Part shown: positions 9,299 to 19,160 of the stretch, one piece after another
Layout: each line of letters starts with the position of its first letter
How positions within the stretch are numbered: position 1 is the stretch's first letter
NCBI RefSeq assembly: GCF_030063145.1
Contig: NZ_JASISM010000004.1
Coordinates: 124,001-188,000 of the forward strand
DNA: 64,000 nucleotides
Direction: 5' to 3'
From: Cryobacterium sp. PH31-L1
Lineage (GTDB): Bacteria > Actinomycetota > Actinomycetes > Actinomycetales > Microbacteriaceae
Position numbers and translations under genes: made by a program
The notes under the pieces: model-generated
The model's input: only the letters and a program-made list of their open reading frames with translations
Database searches by the model: none
What the model was told of the DNA's origin: nothing

Positions 9299-10899
9299 TG
9301 AGCTTTCGCATCTCGGTCAGTGGCGCCGCTGCTGACGCTGTTCGCGCCACCGTGCCCACCCTCGTCACAGATCTGGTCGCCTCCGGCATCACCGCACTCG
9401 ACCCCGCCCTCTGGGGTCCGGAAGCCGAAGCTGAGGCCGCGTTGCGTCTCGGCTGGACCGAGTCCGTCACGGTGTCGCGCCCCCTCGTGGCCGAAATCGT
9501 GGAACTGCGGGCCACCCTGCAGGCTCGCGGTGTCACCCAGCTCGCCCTCGCCGGCATGGGCGGCTCGTCGCTCGCGCCGGAGGTCATCACCCGCACCGCC
9601 GGCGTGAACCTCACCGTGCTCGATGCGACCGACCCCGGCCAGGTGCTGTCTGCGCTGAACGACAACCTGGCCGAAACGGCCCTCGTCGTGTCGTCCAAGA
9701 GCGGTTCCACCGTGGAAACCGACAGCCAGCGCCGCGTGTTCGAGCGCGCATTCCGTGCCATCGGCATCGACCCGGCCGAGCGCATCATCGTGGTGACCGA
9801 TCCCGGGTCGCCTTTGGAGGCATCCGCTCTCGCTGCCGGCTACCGCGTCTTCAACGCTGACCCCACCGTCGGCGGACGCTACTCGGCACTGACGGCCTTC
9901 GGTCTGGTTCCGTCTGGACTGGCCGGCGTTGACGTCGGTGCGCTCCTCGACGAGGCCGAGTCCGTCGCCCTGGCCCTGGCCGTTGACTCACCGGACAACC
10001 CGGGACTCGTGCTCGGTGCGGCGATCGCCGCCACCAGCCCGCGCCGCGACAAGCTCGCGATCGTCTCCGACGGTACCCACATTGTGGGTTTCGCCGACTG
10101 GGTCGAACAGCTCATCGCGGAATCCACCGGCAAGCTCGGCACCGGCATCCTGCCGGTCGTGTTGGAGCTGGATGCTCCGGAACTGACCGAGGCGCTGCCG
10201 GACCTGCAGCTCGTGCGGGTTGTCGCTGACGCCGGCACAGACCTGTTCAGCGACACGGGCGACGAGATTCGCGTCAGCGGAACCCTCGGAGCGCAGTTTC
10301 TGGTCTGGGAATACGCCACCGTCGTGGCCGGACGACTGCTCGGTATCAACCCGTTCGACCAGCCCGACGTGGAGTCGGCGAAGATCGCCACGCGCGGTCT
10401 GCTCGACGCCCGTCCCGCACCGGAGCCGGCCGCGTTCATCGCGGACGGCATCGAGGTGCGTGGCACGCCGCACGTGATCGGAGCGGCAAGCGACCTCGCC
10501 TCGGCGATCGACGCCCTGCTCGAAGAACTCGGCCCCGACGGCTACGTCGCCGTGCAGGCCTACGTCGACCGTCTCGCGCTGCCGGAACTGGCCGAGATTC
10601 GCACCAAGCTCGCCACCCTGTCAAAGCGTCCGGTTACCTTCGGCTGGGGACCGCGCTTTCTGCACTCCACCGGGCAGTTCCACAAGGGCGGACCGGCAAC
10701 GGCCGTCTACCTGCAAATTCTGGCCACGCCGGCGGAGGATCTCGACATTCCTGAGCGTCCGTTCACCTTCGGCGAACTCATCCAGGCGCAGGCCAGCGGC
10801 GACGCGAGCGTGCTCGCCGAGCACGGGCGTCCGGTGCTGACGTTGACCCTGACGCAGCCGAAGCAGAATATCTCCACCCTGTTCAAGGCCCTGGCTTAA
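9298..10899 (+). CDS. pgi: Glucose-6-phosphate isomerase
   Basis: A 533-aa enzyme of glycolysis interconverting glucose 6-phosphate and fructose 6-phosphate. SIS-fold sugar-phosphate motifs are visible: LAGMGGSSLAPEV near residue 85, VSSKSGSTVET near 130, and the C-terminal FGWGPRFLHSTGQFHKGGP segment with the catalytic-type His/Lys. It is the divergent actinobacterial form often found in pentose-phosphate operons and differs from the long E. coli-type enzyme. It starts in the TGATG junction with tal, giving a tight tkt-tal-pgi transcription unit. Confidence 0.94.
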   Translation: MSFRISVSGAAADAVRATVPTLVTDLVASGITALDPALWGPEAEAEAALRLGWTESVTVSRPLVAEIVELRATLQARGVTQLALAGMGGSSLAPEVITRTAGVNLTVLDATDPGQVLSALNDNLAETALVVSSKSGSTVETDSQRRVFERAFRAIGIDPAERIIVVTDPGSPLEASALAAGYRVFNADPTVGGRYSALTAFGLVPSGLAGVDVGALLDEAESVALALAVDSPDNPGLVLGAAIAATSPRRDKLAIVSDGTHIVGFADWVEQLIAESTGKLGTGILPVVLELDAPELTEALPDLQLVRVVADAGTDLFSDTGDEIRVSGTLGAQFLVWEYATVVAGRLLGINPFDQPDVESAKIATRGLLDARPAPEPAAFIADGIEVRGTPHVIGAASDLASAIDALLEELGPDGYVAVQAYVDRLALPELAEIRTKLATLSKRPVTFGWGPRFLHSTGQFHKGGPATAVYLQILATPAEDLDIPERPFTFGELIQAQASGDASVLAEHGRPVLTLTLTQPKQNISTLFKALA

Positions 10900-10917
10900 C
10901 CGCAGGGAATCGGACGA

Positions 10918-10958
10918 CTGGTTGGTTACTCGCGGTTGGGCCGCGAGGAACCAACCAG
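10918..10958 (+). terminator. Strong hairpin between pgi and zwf
   Basis: Two 18-base arms (10918-10935 and 10941-10958) pair with one mismatch around a five-base loop. It stands 19 bp after the pgi stop and 80 bp before zwf. No long T-run follows, so it is either an actinobacterial-type terminator or an mRNA-stability hairpin separating tkt-tal-pgi from zwf-opcA-pgl. Confidence 0.55.
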
Positions 10959-11037
10959 CTGAAAGCACTATTCTTTTCGCAGCGCCCGCGCTGTTTGCAA
11001 TCCCAAACTTTCTGCACTGTCCCGTCAAAGGAGCTGC

Positions 11038-12579
11038 ATGTCCCCGGTGGAAATTACTCCGGAGTTTAATCCGCTCAGGTCGCCCTCCGACTACCGCCTG
11101 AATCGAATCGCCGGGCCATCCAGCCTCGTGATCTTCGGCGTCACCGGTGACCTGGCGCGCAAGAAACTCATGCCCGCGGTCTACGACCTCGCTAACCGAG
11201 GGTTGCTGCCACCCGGCTTTGCGCTCGTCGGCTTTGCTCGACGAGACTGGGACAACGAGGACTTCATGCAGGTTGTGCATGACGCCGTCAAGGAACACGC
11301 CCGCACCGAGTTCCACGAAGACGTTTGGGCGCAGCTAGCTGAAGGCATCCGCTTCGTGTCGGGCACCTTCGACGACGATGAGGCGTTCACCCGCCTCACC
11401 CAGACGATCGACGAACTCGACCGGGAGCGCGGAACGATGGGCAACCATGCGTTCTACCTGGCCATTCCGCCGAAAGCCTTCCCCCAGGTCACCGAGCAGC
11501 TGCGCCGATCCGGCCTGGCCGAGCAAAAAAATGGACAATGGCGTCGTGTGGTCATTGAAAAACCATTCGGCAGTGACCTGAAGACAGCGCGGCAACTCAA
11601 CGACGTCGTCGAGTCGGTCTTTCCGCCCGACTCCGTCTTTCGAATCGACCACTACCTCGGCAAAGAGACGGTGCAGAACATTCTGGCGCTGCGCTTCGCC
11701 AATGAAATGTTCGAACCGCTGTGGAACGCCAACCACGTCGAGCACGTGCAGATCACCATGGCCGAGGACATCGGCGTTGGCGGCCGTGCCGGGTACTACG
11801 ACGGCATCGGCGCCGCGCGCGACGTCATTCAGAACCACCTTCTGCAGCTGCTTGCCCTGACGGCGATGGAGGAGCCCATCTCGTTCGACGCCGCCGATCT
11901 GCGCGCCGAGAAGGAAAAGGTGCTCGCTTCGGTTCGGCTGCCCGCCGATCTCGGTCTCGGAACCGCCCGCGGCCAGTACGCCGGCGGATGGCAGGGCGGT
12001 GAAAAGGTCGTCGGTTTTCTCGAAGAAGACGGGATGAACCCGGAATCGGTCACCGAAACTTACGCTGCGATGCGCCTGACCATCGACACACGTCGCTGGG
12101 CCGGTGTGCCGTTCTACCTGCGCGCCGGCAAACGCCTGGGACGCCGCGTCACCGAGATCGCCGTGGTGTTCAAACGCGCCCCGCAGTACCTCTTTGCCCC
12201 CGGCCAGACGGCCGAACTTGGCCATAATGCCCTGGTGATTCGGGTGCAGCCCGACGAGGGCGTCACGATCCGGTTCGGATCGAAAGTACCCGGCGTGGTC
12301 ATGCAGGTGCGCGATGTGACCATGGACTTCGGGTACGGCCATGCTTTCACCGAGGCCAGCCCTGAGGCGTACGAGCGGCTCATCCTCGACGTGCTGCTCG
12401 GCGACCCGCCGCTGTTCCCCCGTCACGAAGAGGTCGAACTGTCCTGGAAGATTCTCGACCCGATCGAGGAGTACTGGGCCACGCAGGGGCAGCCCGAGCA
12501 ATACCGCCCCGGAACGTGGGGCCCCACATCCGCTGATGATCTACTGGCCCGCGATGGCCGCACCTGGAGGCGTCCATGA
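11038..12579 (+). CDS. zwf: Glucose-6-phosphate 1-dehydrogenase
   Basis: A 513-aa dehydrogenase oxidising glucose 6-phosphate to 6-phosphoglucono-lactone with NADP, the entry to the oxidative pentose phosphate pathway. The dinucleotide fold motif FGVTGDLARKKLMPA is at about residues 37-51, and the active-site block RIDHYLGKETVQN follows near 200 with the catalytic histidine. Start ATG 11038 has AAAGGAG seven bases upstream. Its 3' end overlaps opcA by four bases (ATGA). With opcA and pgl it forms a unit for NADPH production. Confidence 0.97.
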   Translation: MSPVEITPEFNPLRSPSDYRLNRIAGPSSLVIFGVTGDLARKKLMPAVYDLANRGLLPPGFALVGFARRDWDNEDFMQVVHDAVKEHARTEFHEDVWAQLAEGIRFVSGTFDDDEAFTRLTQTIDELDRERGTMGNHAFYLAIPPKAFPQVTEQLRRSGLAEQKNGQWRRVVIEKPFGSDLKTARQLNDVVESVFPPDSVFRIDHYLGKETVQNILALRFANEMFEPLWNANHVEHVQITMAEDIGVGGRAGYYDGIGAARDVIQNHLLQLLALTAMEEPISFDAADLRAEKEKVLASVRLPADLGLGTARGQYAGGWQGGEKVVGFLEEDGMNPESVTETYAAMRLTIDTRRWAGVPFYLRAGKRLGRRVTEIAVVFKRAPQYLFAPGQTAELGHNALVIRVQPDEGVTIRFGSKVPGVVMQVRDVTMDFGYGHAFTEASPEAYERLILDVLLGDPPLFPRHEEVELSWKILDPIEEYWATQGQPEQYRPGTWGPTSADDLLARDGRTWRRP

Positions 12580-13538
12580 TCGTCGATCTGCCCAACACCA
12601 CGACCGCGAAGATCTCGAAGGCGCTCGTGCGTATTCGCGAAGAGGGAGGCGCTGTCGCCCTCGGCCGTGTACTCACCCTGATCATTGCCTCGACTCTCGG
12701 ACACGAGGAGGAGGCCATCGAGGCCGCCAACGATGCCTCCCGCGAGCATCCAATGCGCGTCATCGTCGTGTCGACCCAAGAGCCAGGGTCCACCGCGGCC
12801 ACACCCGACGCACGAGTGGACGCCGAAATTCGGGTGGGCGGTGACGCTGGCGCGAGCGAGGTCATCGTTCTGCGCGTCTACGGCGATGCCGCCAACGACC
12901 CGGAGAGTCTGGTCACCGGCCTGCTGCTCTCCGATGCTCCCGTCGTCGCCTGGTGGCCGGGAACCGCTCCGGCCGTTCCCGGCGACTCGCCGCTCGGACG
13001 CATCGCCTACCGCCGAATAACGGATGCGTCGGCGCAACCGGATCCGCAGGCAGCCCTGCATCACCTGTGCGGAAGCTACCGCCCGGGCGACACCGATTTC
13101 GCCTGGACCCGGCTGACCCTCTGGCGCGCCCAGCTGGCCGCCGTGCTGGACCAGCCCCCCTATGAACCGATTATCGCGATTCAGGTCTCCGGTGCTGCCG
13201 CTTCACCGTCGACGACGCTATTGGCTGCCTGGCTGCAGATGCAGCTCCAAATTCCCGTGGACTGCGAACTGACCACCGGACCTCTCGCCAATGGTGTGCA
13301 CGGGGTTCACCTCACCCGCGCATCGGGAACGATCTCGCTCGAGCGTGAAGTGCCCGACATCGCCACGCTCAGCCAGCCGGGGCAGCCGGTGCAGGATCTG
13401 ACGCTCAAGCGTCGCAGCCTGCGCGACTGTCTGGCCGACGAACTGCGCCGGCTGGATCCCGACGACCTGTATGGTGAGGTCATCACGCGCGGACTGCCGC
13501 AACTCGATGACGTGGTGACCCAAGGAACCGGAGTGTGA
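12576..13538 (+). CDS. opcA: Glucose-6-phosphate dehydrogenase assembly protein OpcA
   Basis: A 320-aa OpcA-family protein, required in cyanobacteria and actinobacteria for full assembly or activity of the Zwf dehydrogenase. The sequence has the usual opening (MIVDLPNTTTAKISKAL), the internal APVVAWWPG segment and a conserved C-terminal half (LADELRRLDPDDLYGE). It overlaps zwf upstream and pgl downstream by four bases each, so the three products should be made together. Confidence 0.94.
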   Translation: MIVDLPNTTTAKISKALVRIREEGGAVALGRVLTLIIASTLGHEEEAIEAANDASREHPMRVIVVSTQEPGSTAATPDARVDAEIRVGGDAGASEVIVLRVYGDAANDPESLVTGLLLSDAPVVAWWPGTAPAVPGDSPLGRIAYRRITDASAQPDPQAALHHLCGSYRPGDTDFAWTRLTLWRAQLAAVLDQPPYEPIIAIQVSGAAASPSTTLLAAWLQMQLQIPVDCELTTGPLANGVHGVHLTRASGTISLEREVPDIATLSQPGQPVQDLTLKRRSLRDCLADELRRLDPDDLYGEVITRGLPQLDDVVTQGTGV

Positions 13539-14332
13539 CCGTGACAAATGATCGACGCGTGCTGGTGCACCAGAACAAGCAAGCGCTGGCCGGGTCGGTG
13601 GCTGCACGTTTCTTGACGAACATGGTCGACGTCCTGCAGGACCAGGACGAGGCCAATGTTGTCCTAACCGGTGGTTCGGTTGGTATCGCCGTGTTGGCCG
13701 CCATCAATGAGTCGGCCGCACGCGACACCATCGATTGGTCCCGGGTGAATTTTTGGTGGGGCGATGAACGTTGGGTGCCCCGCGCCGATCCCGAGCGTAA
13801 CGAACTGCAGGCCCGGGATGCTCTCCTGGACCATATCGACGTTCCGAGAGAAAACATACACGCGTTCGGTGCGTCGGATGACCCGATCGATGTCGGAGCC
13901 GGTGACGACGCCCTCGAAGCAGCGGCGGCACGGTATACAGCAGAATTGCGCTCTCACGCACCAGAGGGTGCCGAGTACCCACGATTCGACGTGACGTTTC
14001 TCGGGGTCGGCCCGGATGGCCACATAGCGTCGCTGTTCCCCCACCGATCAGGTATTCGGGAGCGTGACGCCAGTGTCGTCACCGTGCACGACTCCCCCAA
14101 GCCCCCCGCCGACCGCTTGTCGCTCACGCGACCGGTACTCAACTCCTCCGACCGGGTTTGGCTTGTTCTGGCCGGCTCAGACAAAGCCTCAGCACTCGGG
14201 CTCGCGCTGGCAGGCGCGAGCCGCGACGAGGTCCCGGCTGCCGGCATCAAGGGTCGGTACCGAACGATGTTCTTCGTCGACAGTGACGCTGCGGCCCAGG
14301 TTCCCGAGAACCTAATCGCCCCGACGTACTAG
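13535..14332 (+). CDS. pgl: 6-phosphogluconolactonase
   Basis: A 265-aa lactonase that hydrolyses the Zwf product to 6-phosphogluconate. It belongs to the glucosamine-6-phosphate isomerase/PGL fold; diagnostic blocks are VVLTGGSVGIAVL, FWWGDERWVP and FLGVGPDGHIASLFP. It starts at GTG 13535 inside the opcA stop region (GTG 13541 is an alternative). It is the last gene of the zwf unit and is followed 16 bp later by a strong two-way terminator. Confidence 0.95.
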   Translation: MTVTNDRRVLVHQNKQALAGSVAARFLTNMVDVLQDQDEANVVLTGGSVGIAVLAAINESAARDTIDWSRVNFWWGDERWVPRADPERNELQARDALLDHIDVPRENIHAFGASDDPIDVGAGDDALEAAAARYTAELRSHAPEGAEYPRFDVTFLGVGPDGHIASLFPHRSGIRERDASVVTVHDSPKPPADRLSLTRPVLNSSDRVWLVLAGSDKASALGLALAGASRDEVPAAGIKGRYRTMFFVDSDAAAQVPENLIAPTY

Positions 14333-14348
14333 TCAGCCAGACAAACAA

Positions 14349-14384
14349 AAAGACCGGCCTTCGACATTCTCGAGGCCGGTCTTT
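14349..14384. terminator. Bidirectional terminator between pgl and rbpA
   Basis: A perfect 12-bp stem (AAAGACCGGCCT at 14349-14360 with its complement at 14373-14384) has A residues on the left and TTT on the right. It works for both convergent neighbours, pgl from the left and rbpA from the right. Confidence 0.9.
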
Positions 14385-14397
14385 GCTGTGCTACACG

Positions 14398-14766
14398 TCA
14401 GTTCGTGGGTGACAACTTGCCGCGACGAACGCGCAGCTGGTTGAGTGCCTCTTCGAGAAGCGACTCTGCTTCTTCCTCGGTGCGACGCTCCTTGACGTAG
14501 GCCAGGTGTGTCTTGTAGGGCTCAAGCTTCACCACGGAGGGAGGATTCTCCTTATCACGCCCGGCGGGAAGCCCGGACGACGGGCAATCGATGGTGACGG
14601 GGATTTCCTCGTCGGGAAGACTCGCGGCAAAGTATCGGACGGTCTCATTGCCGAGTGCATCCCAGTAGGAAACCTTGATGCGATCCGCGTGAAAACCGCG
14701 GTCCTGCTCGCCCATGGGGCCTGCGCCGACACGCGAGCCACGAATTGCGCTTCCGCCTGATGCCAT
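14398..14766 (-). CDS. rbpA: RNA polymerase-binding protein RbpA
   Basis: A 122-aa actinobacteria-specific transcription factor that binds RNA polymerase and group 1/2 sigma factors and stabilises the open complex. The N-terminal basic tail (residues 1-28), a central beta-barrel region and the C-terminal helical sigma-interaction domain (KERRTEEEAESLLEEALNQLR) are all seen. GGAGG stands six bases before the ATG. It ends the minus-strand glycolytic series (gap-pgk-tpiA-secG-rbpA), a common actinobacterial order. Confidence 0.96.
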   Translation of the reverse strand: MASGGSAIRGSRVGAGPMGEQDRGFHADRIKVSYWDALGNETVRYFAASLPDEEIPVTIDCPSSGLPAGRDKENPPSVVKLEPYKTHLAYVKERRTEEEAESLLEEALNQLRVRRGKLSPTN

Positions 14767-14911
14767 CTTGTTCCTCCATATACCCGTGCAGTTGTGCGCT
14801 GCAGTCGAACTCTTATTGGTGCTGCTGCTGGTGCTGAGACGTGCTCGTAAATAACTGTGCCCAGAATTCTGGGTGACTTCGCTTCAGGGTAACTCCGCAC
14901 AGTGTGAAAAG

Positions 14912-15163
14912 TTAAGCCCCTGTATCAAACTTGGTGATCAATCCGAGAACGACGATGCACGAGATCCACAGCAGTCCCAGAATGACAGTGATGCGGTTGA
15001 GGTTGCGCTCGGCAACTCCCGATGCGCCGAGGTTGGAGGTGACGCCGCCACCGAACATGTCCGATAACCCACCACCCCGCCCCTTGTGCAGCAAAATGAG
15101 CATGGTGAGCAGGAGGCTCGTAATACCGACGAGCACCTGCATGACGACCTGGAGAATCTCCAC
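14912..15163 (-). CDS. secG: Preprotein translocase subunit SecG
   Basis: An 83-aa inner-membrane component of the SecYEG channel, helping SecA-driven export. Two hydrophobic helices (about residues 5-25 and 57-77) flank the conserved cytosolic loop LLHKGRGGGLSDMFGGG. It has a GTG start with AAAGG upstream. It lies downstream of tpiA, from which it is separated by a large hairpin. Confidence 0.95.
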   Translation of the reverse strand: MEILQVVMQVLVGITSLLLTMLILLHKGRGGGLSDMFGGGVTSNLGASGVAERNLNRITVILGLLWISCIVVLGLITKFDTGA

Positions 15164-15214
15164 ACGAAACCTTTCAAAAACGGTGGGCGCAACTCTGGGC
15201 GCCCAGACAACGTA

Positions 15215-15220
15215 ATTATA
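15215..15220 (-). promoter_or_regulatory. Possible secG -10 element
   Basis: The minus strand reads a perfect TATAAT here, about 50 bp before the secG start, just after the tpiA hairpin. No matching -35 box is evident, so this is a weak promoter call. Confidence 0.3.
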
Positions 15221-15226
15221 CCTTCA

Positions 15227-15271
15227 CGCAGGAGCGAGGGGGTTGCCAGTGGCAACTACCTCGCTCCTGCG
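15227..15271 (-). terminator. Large nested hairpin after tpiA
   Basis: Arms CGCAGGAGCGAGG (15227-15239) and its exact complement (15259-15271) enclose a second hairpin, GTTGCC-agt-GGCAAC. It lies 20 bp beyond the tpiA stop. No T-run follows on the minus strand, so termination or 3'-end protection are both possible. Confidence 0.6.
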
Positions 15272-15290
15272 ATGTCAGCAACGCGTCGGT

Positions 15291-16091
15291 TTAGACGCCG
15301 ACATGCTTGTGATACCGAATGATGCTGGAGAACTCCGGGATATCCAGGCTGGCACCGCCAACCAGGGCACCATCGACGTTGGGTTCGCGCATGAATGCGG
15401 CGATGTTGCCGCTCTTGACCGATCCGCCATAGAGGATGCGGGTCTTGTCGGCTACGTCCTGGCCGAGAGTCTCGGTGAGAACGCCACGCAGCGCTGCGGC
15501 GACCTGTTCTGCCTGTTCCGGCGTGGCAGCCTGGCCGGACCCGATGGCCCATACCGGCTCATACGCGACGACGATGTCTGCCGCGTTGGTGACCCCTGCC
15601 AGGGCTGCCCGAAGCTGGGCGACCGGGACCGCACTGGGTCCGTGAACGGCGAGGTCTTCGGCACTTTCACCGACGCAGATCAGCGGCACCAGATTGTGCT
15701 TGAGAGCCGCAGTCACCTTGGCAGCGACCTGCTCATCGGTTTCACTGTGCAGGGTACGGCGTTCGGAATGCCCGATGATGACGTACTGGCATTCCAGCTG
15801 GGCCAGGAAAGCACCCGAGATCTCTCCGGTGTATGCGCCCGAATCCTGAGCTGACACGTCCTGGGCGCCAAAGGCCAGCGGAAGCTTGTCGGCCGATACC
15901 AGAGTCTGCACGCTGCGCAGATCGGTGAACGGGGGAAAAACTGCCACCTCGACCGCGGCAAAGTCGTGGTTGGCGTCTTTGAGGTTCCAAGCGAGTTTCT
16001 GCACGAAAGCGATGGCCTGGAGGTGGTCCAGATTCATTTTCCAGTTGCCCGCAATCAGCGGTGTACGCCGAGGGTTGATGTTCACTGCCAT
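15291..16091 (-). CDS. tpiA: Triose-phosphate isomerase
   Basis: A 266-aa TIM-barrel enzyme interconverting dihydroxyacetone phosphate and glyceraldehyde 3-phosphate. Catalytic residues are in place: Lys18 in GNWKMN, His in VIIGHSERR and Glu in VVAYEPVWAIG; the phosphate loop ILYGGSVKSGN is near the C-terminus. The ATG overlaps the end of pgk by ten bases and uses a GGAGG site inside pgk, so it is coupled to it. Confidence 0.97.
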   Translation of the reverse strand: MAVNINPRRTPLIAGNWKMNLDHLQAIAFVQKLAWNLKDANHDFAAVEVAVFPPFTDLRSVQTLVSADKLPLAFGAQDVSAQDSGAYTGEISGAFLAQLECQYVIIGHSERRTLHSETDEQVAAKVTAALKHNLVPLICVGESAEDLAVHGPSAVPVAQLRAALAGVTNAADIVVAYEPVWAIGSGQAATPEQAEQVAAALRGVLTETLGQDVADKTRILYGGSVKSGNIAAFMREPNVDGALVGGASLDIPEFSSIIRYHKHVGV

Positions 16092-17296
16092 CCGAGGACC
16101 TCCAGTCCTGGTAGACGCTTGCCCTCGAGGAACTCGAGGCTCGCGCCACCGCCGGTAGAAATATGACCGAATTGGTCGTCGCTGAAACCGAGGATGCGCA
16201 CGGCAGCAGCCGAGTCGCCGCCACCAACCACGCTGAGGCCGGTGACCTCGGTGAGTGCCGCGGCTACCGTGCGGGTGCCCTCCGCGAATGGTGCGAGTTC
16301 GAAGACACCCATTGGGCCGTTCCAGAATACGGTGTTGGACGCACGAATGATTTCAGCGAATGCCGCCGCCGTATCTGGCCCGATATCCAGGCCGAGACCG
16401 GCAGCACCGAACGGGGTGTTCTCGATGCCGTCGGCCGGGGTGATCACGTGCTGGGCGTCTGCACCGAATTTCGAGGCCACGACGAGATCGGTGGGGAGCA
16501 CGATTTTGACGCCAAGACGATCGGCCTCGGCCAGATACCCGCGCACCGTCTCGATCTGATCGCTCTCCAGCAGGCTCGCGCCGACCTTGTGGCCCTGGGC
16601 GGCCAGGAAGGTGAACAGCATCCCGCCGCCGATGAGCAGAGAATTCACCCGGGGCAGCAGGTGCCCGATCACACCGAGTTTGTCGCTGACCTTGGATCCG
16701 CCGAGGATGACCGTGTAAGGCGCCTCGGGCTTCTCGGTGAGGCGATCGAGGACGTCGAGTTCGGCCGCGATGAGCAGGCCGGCCGCGCTCGGCAGTAGCG
16801 AGGCCAGATCGAACACGCTGGCCTGCTTGCGGTGCACGACGCCGAAGCCGTCAGAGACGAGGGCGTCGCCGAGCAGCGCAAGCTGATGGGCGAACGCGAG
16901 GCGCTCGGCATCCGTTTTGCTGGTCTCACCGGCGTTGAAGCGCAGGTTTTCCAGAACGACGATGTCGCCGTCCTGAAGCGCTGCGACGGCCTGCGTGGCG
17001 GAATCACCGACGGTATCGGTGGCAAAGGCCACCGGCAGATTCACCAGTTCGCTCAGGCGAGAAGCAACGGGCTTCAGGCTGTGTTGGGGATCAACGGCTC
17101 CGTCGGGGCGCCCGAGGTGAGAAACGATCACCACGCGGGCGCCCTGGGCGACGAGGGCGTTGAGGGTGGGCAGTGACGCCCGCACTCGTCCATCGTCGGT
17201 GATCTGACCGTTCTTCAACGGCACATTCAGGTCGAAGCGGACAATGACCCGCTTGCCGGTAAGCGAACCGAGCGAGTCAATCGTGCGTAGCGTCAC
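16082..17296 (-). CDS. pgk: Phosphoglycerate kinase
   Basis: A 404-aa glycolytic kinase forming ATP from 1,3-bisphosphoglycerate. It shows the N-terminal substrate site VIVRFDLNVPL and SHLGRPDG, the ADP-binding block ILGGSKVSDKLGVI, WNGPMGVFE and the C-terminal hinge GGGDSAAAV. Start GTG 17296 is ten bases after the gap stop. The gene is in the standard gap-pgk-tpiA order. Confidence 0.97.
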   Translation of the reverse strand: MTLRTIDSLGSLTGKRVIVRFDLNVPLKNGQITDDGRVRASLPTLNALVAQGARVVIVSHLGRPDGAVDPQHSLKPVASRLSELVNLPVAFATDTVGDSATQAVAALQDGDIVVLENLRFNAGETSKTDAERLAFAHQLALLGDALVSDGFGVVHRKQASVFDLASLLPSAAGLLIAAELDVLDRLTEKPEAPYTVILGGSKVSDKLGVIGHLLPRVNSLLIGGGMLFTFLAAQGHKVGASLLESDQIETVRGYLAEADRLGVKIVLPTDLVVASKFGADAQHVITPADGIENTPFGAAGLGLDIGPDTAAAFAEIIRASNTVFWNGPMGVFELAPFAEGTRTVAAALTEVTGLSVVGGGDSAAAVRILGFSDDQFGHISTGGGASLEFLEGKRLPGLEVLGWQ

Positions 17297-17306
17297 CGCG
17301 CGGCCG

Positions 17307-18410
<1,104 letters not shown>

Positions 18411-19037
18411 CTACGAGAGTAGCAGCAGGCCGTTGGTCTTCTCACGTGCGACGGTGAAACGCTCCTGCACGTTTGCCCAGTTGGCAATGTTCCAGAAGGC
18501 CTTGACGTAGTCGGCACGCACATTGCGGTAGTCGAGGTAGTAGGCGTGCTCCCAAACATCGAGCATGAGCACCGGAACGGTACCGGCAGCGAAGTTGGAC
18601 TGCTGGTCGAAGAACTGCTGGATGATCAGGCGCTGCCCGATGGAGTCCCAAGCGAGCACGGCCCAGCCGGAACCCTGCACGCCGAGAGCGGCGGCGGTGA
18701 AGTGCGCCTGGAACTTGTCGAACGAACCAAAGTTATCGTCGATCGCCGCGGCGAGCTCGCCGACCGGCTTGTCGCCGCCGTTCGGGGACAGGTTGGTCCA
18801 AAAGATGGAGTGGTTGACGTGGCCGCCGAGGTTGAAGGCGAGGTCCTTCTCCAGTTTGTTCACGTTGGCGAGGCTTCTGCTGTCGCGAGCCTCGGCAAGC
18901 TGAGCCAGGGCCGTGTTGGCACCGGTGACGTACGCCTGGTGGTGCTTACCATGGTGGAGTTCCATGATGGTGCCGCTGATGCTGGGCTCAAGAGCCGCAT
19001 AGTCATAGTCAAGGGTGGGCAGGGTGTATTCGGCCAT
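18411..19037 (-). CDS. sodA: Superoxide dismutase (Mn/Fe family)
   Basis: A 208-aa cytosolic enzyme dismuting superoxide to hydrogen peroxide and oxygen. Metal ligands are seen: His28 in MELHHGKHH, His in [11 protein letters not shown], and the Asp/His pair of [24 protein letters not shown] is the usual inner block. Whether Mn or Fe is used cannot be settled by eye, though the sequence is Mn-type in style. AAGGAG stands nine bases before the ATG. Confidence 0.95.
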   Translation of the reverse strand: MAEYTLPTLDYDYAALEPSISGTIMELHHGKHHQAYVTGANTALAQLAEARDSRSLANVNKLEKDLAFNLGGHVNHSIFWTNLSPNGGDKPVGELAAAIDDNFGSFDKFQAHFTAAALGVQGSGWAVLAWDSIGQRLIIQQFFDQQSNFAAGTVPVLMLDVWEHAYYLDYRNVRADYVKAFWNIANWANVQERFTVAREKTNGLLLLS

Positions 19038-19059
19038 TACTTATCTCCTTGTGAGTTGT

Positions 19060-19082
19060 GCCGCCGCACCGGGTGCGGCGGC
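19060..19082 (-). terminator. Hairpin between whiA and sod
   Basis: A 10-bp GC stem (GCCGCCGCAC and complement, three-base loop) lies between the whiA stop and the sod start, close to the sod ribosome site. It may end whiA transcripts or tune sod expression. Confidence 0.5.
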
Positions 19083-19160
19083 GTTGTAAGCGACGATCTA
19101 GTCTACCCGCGAGGCCTGGGCGGCACAGAATTCGTGACCTCGCGCGTCGCGTTGTGTGGT

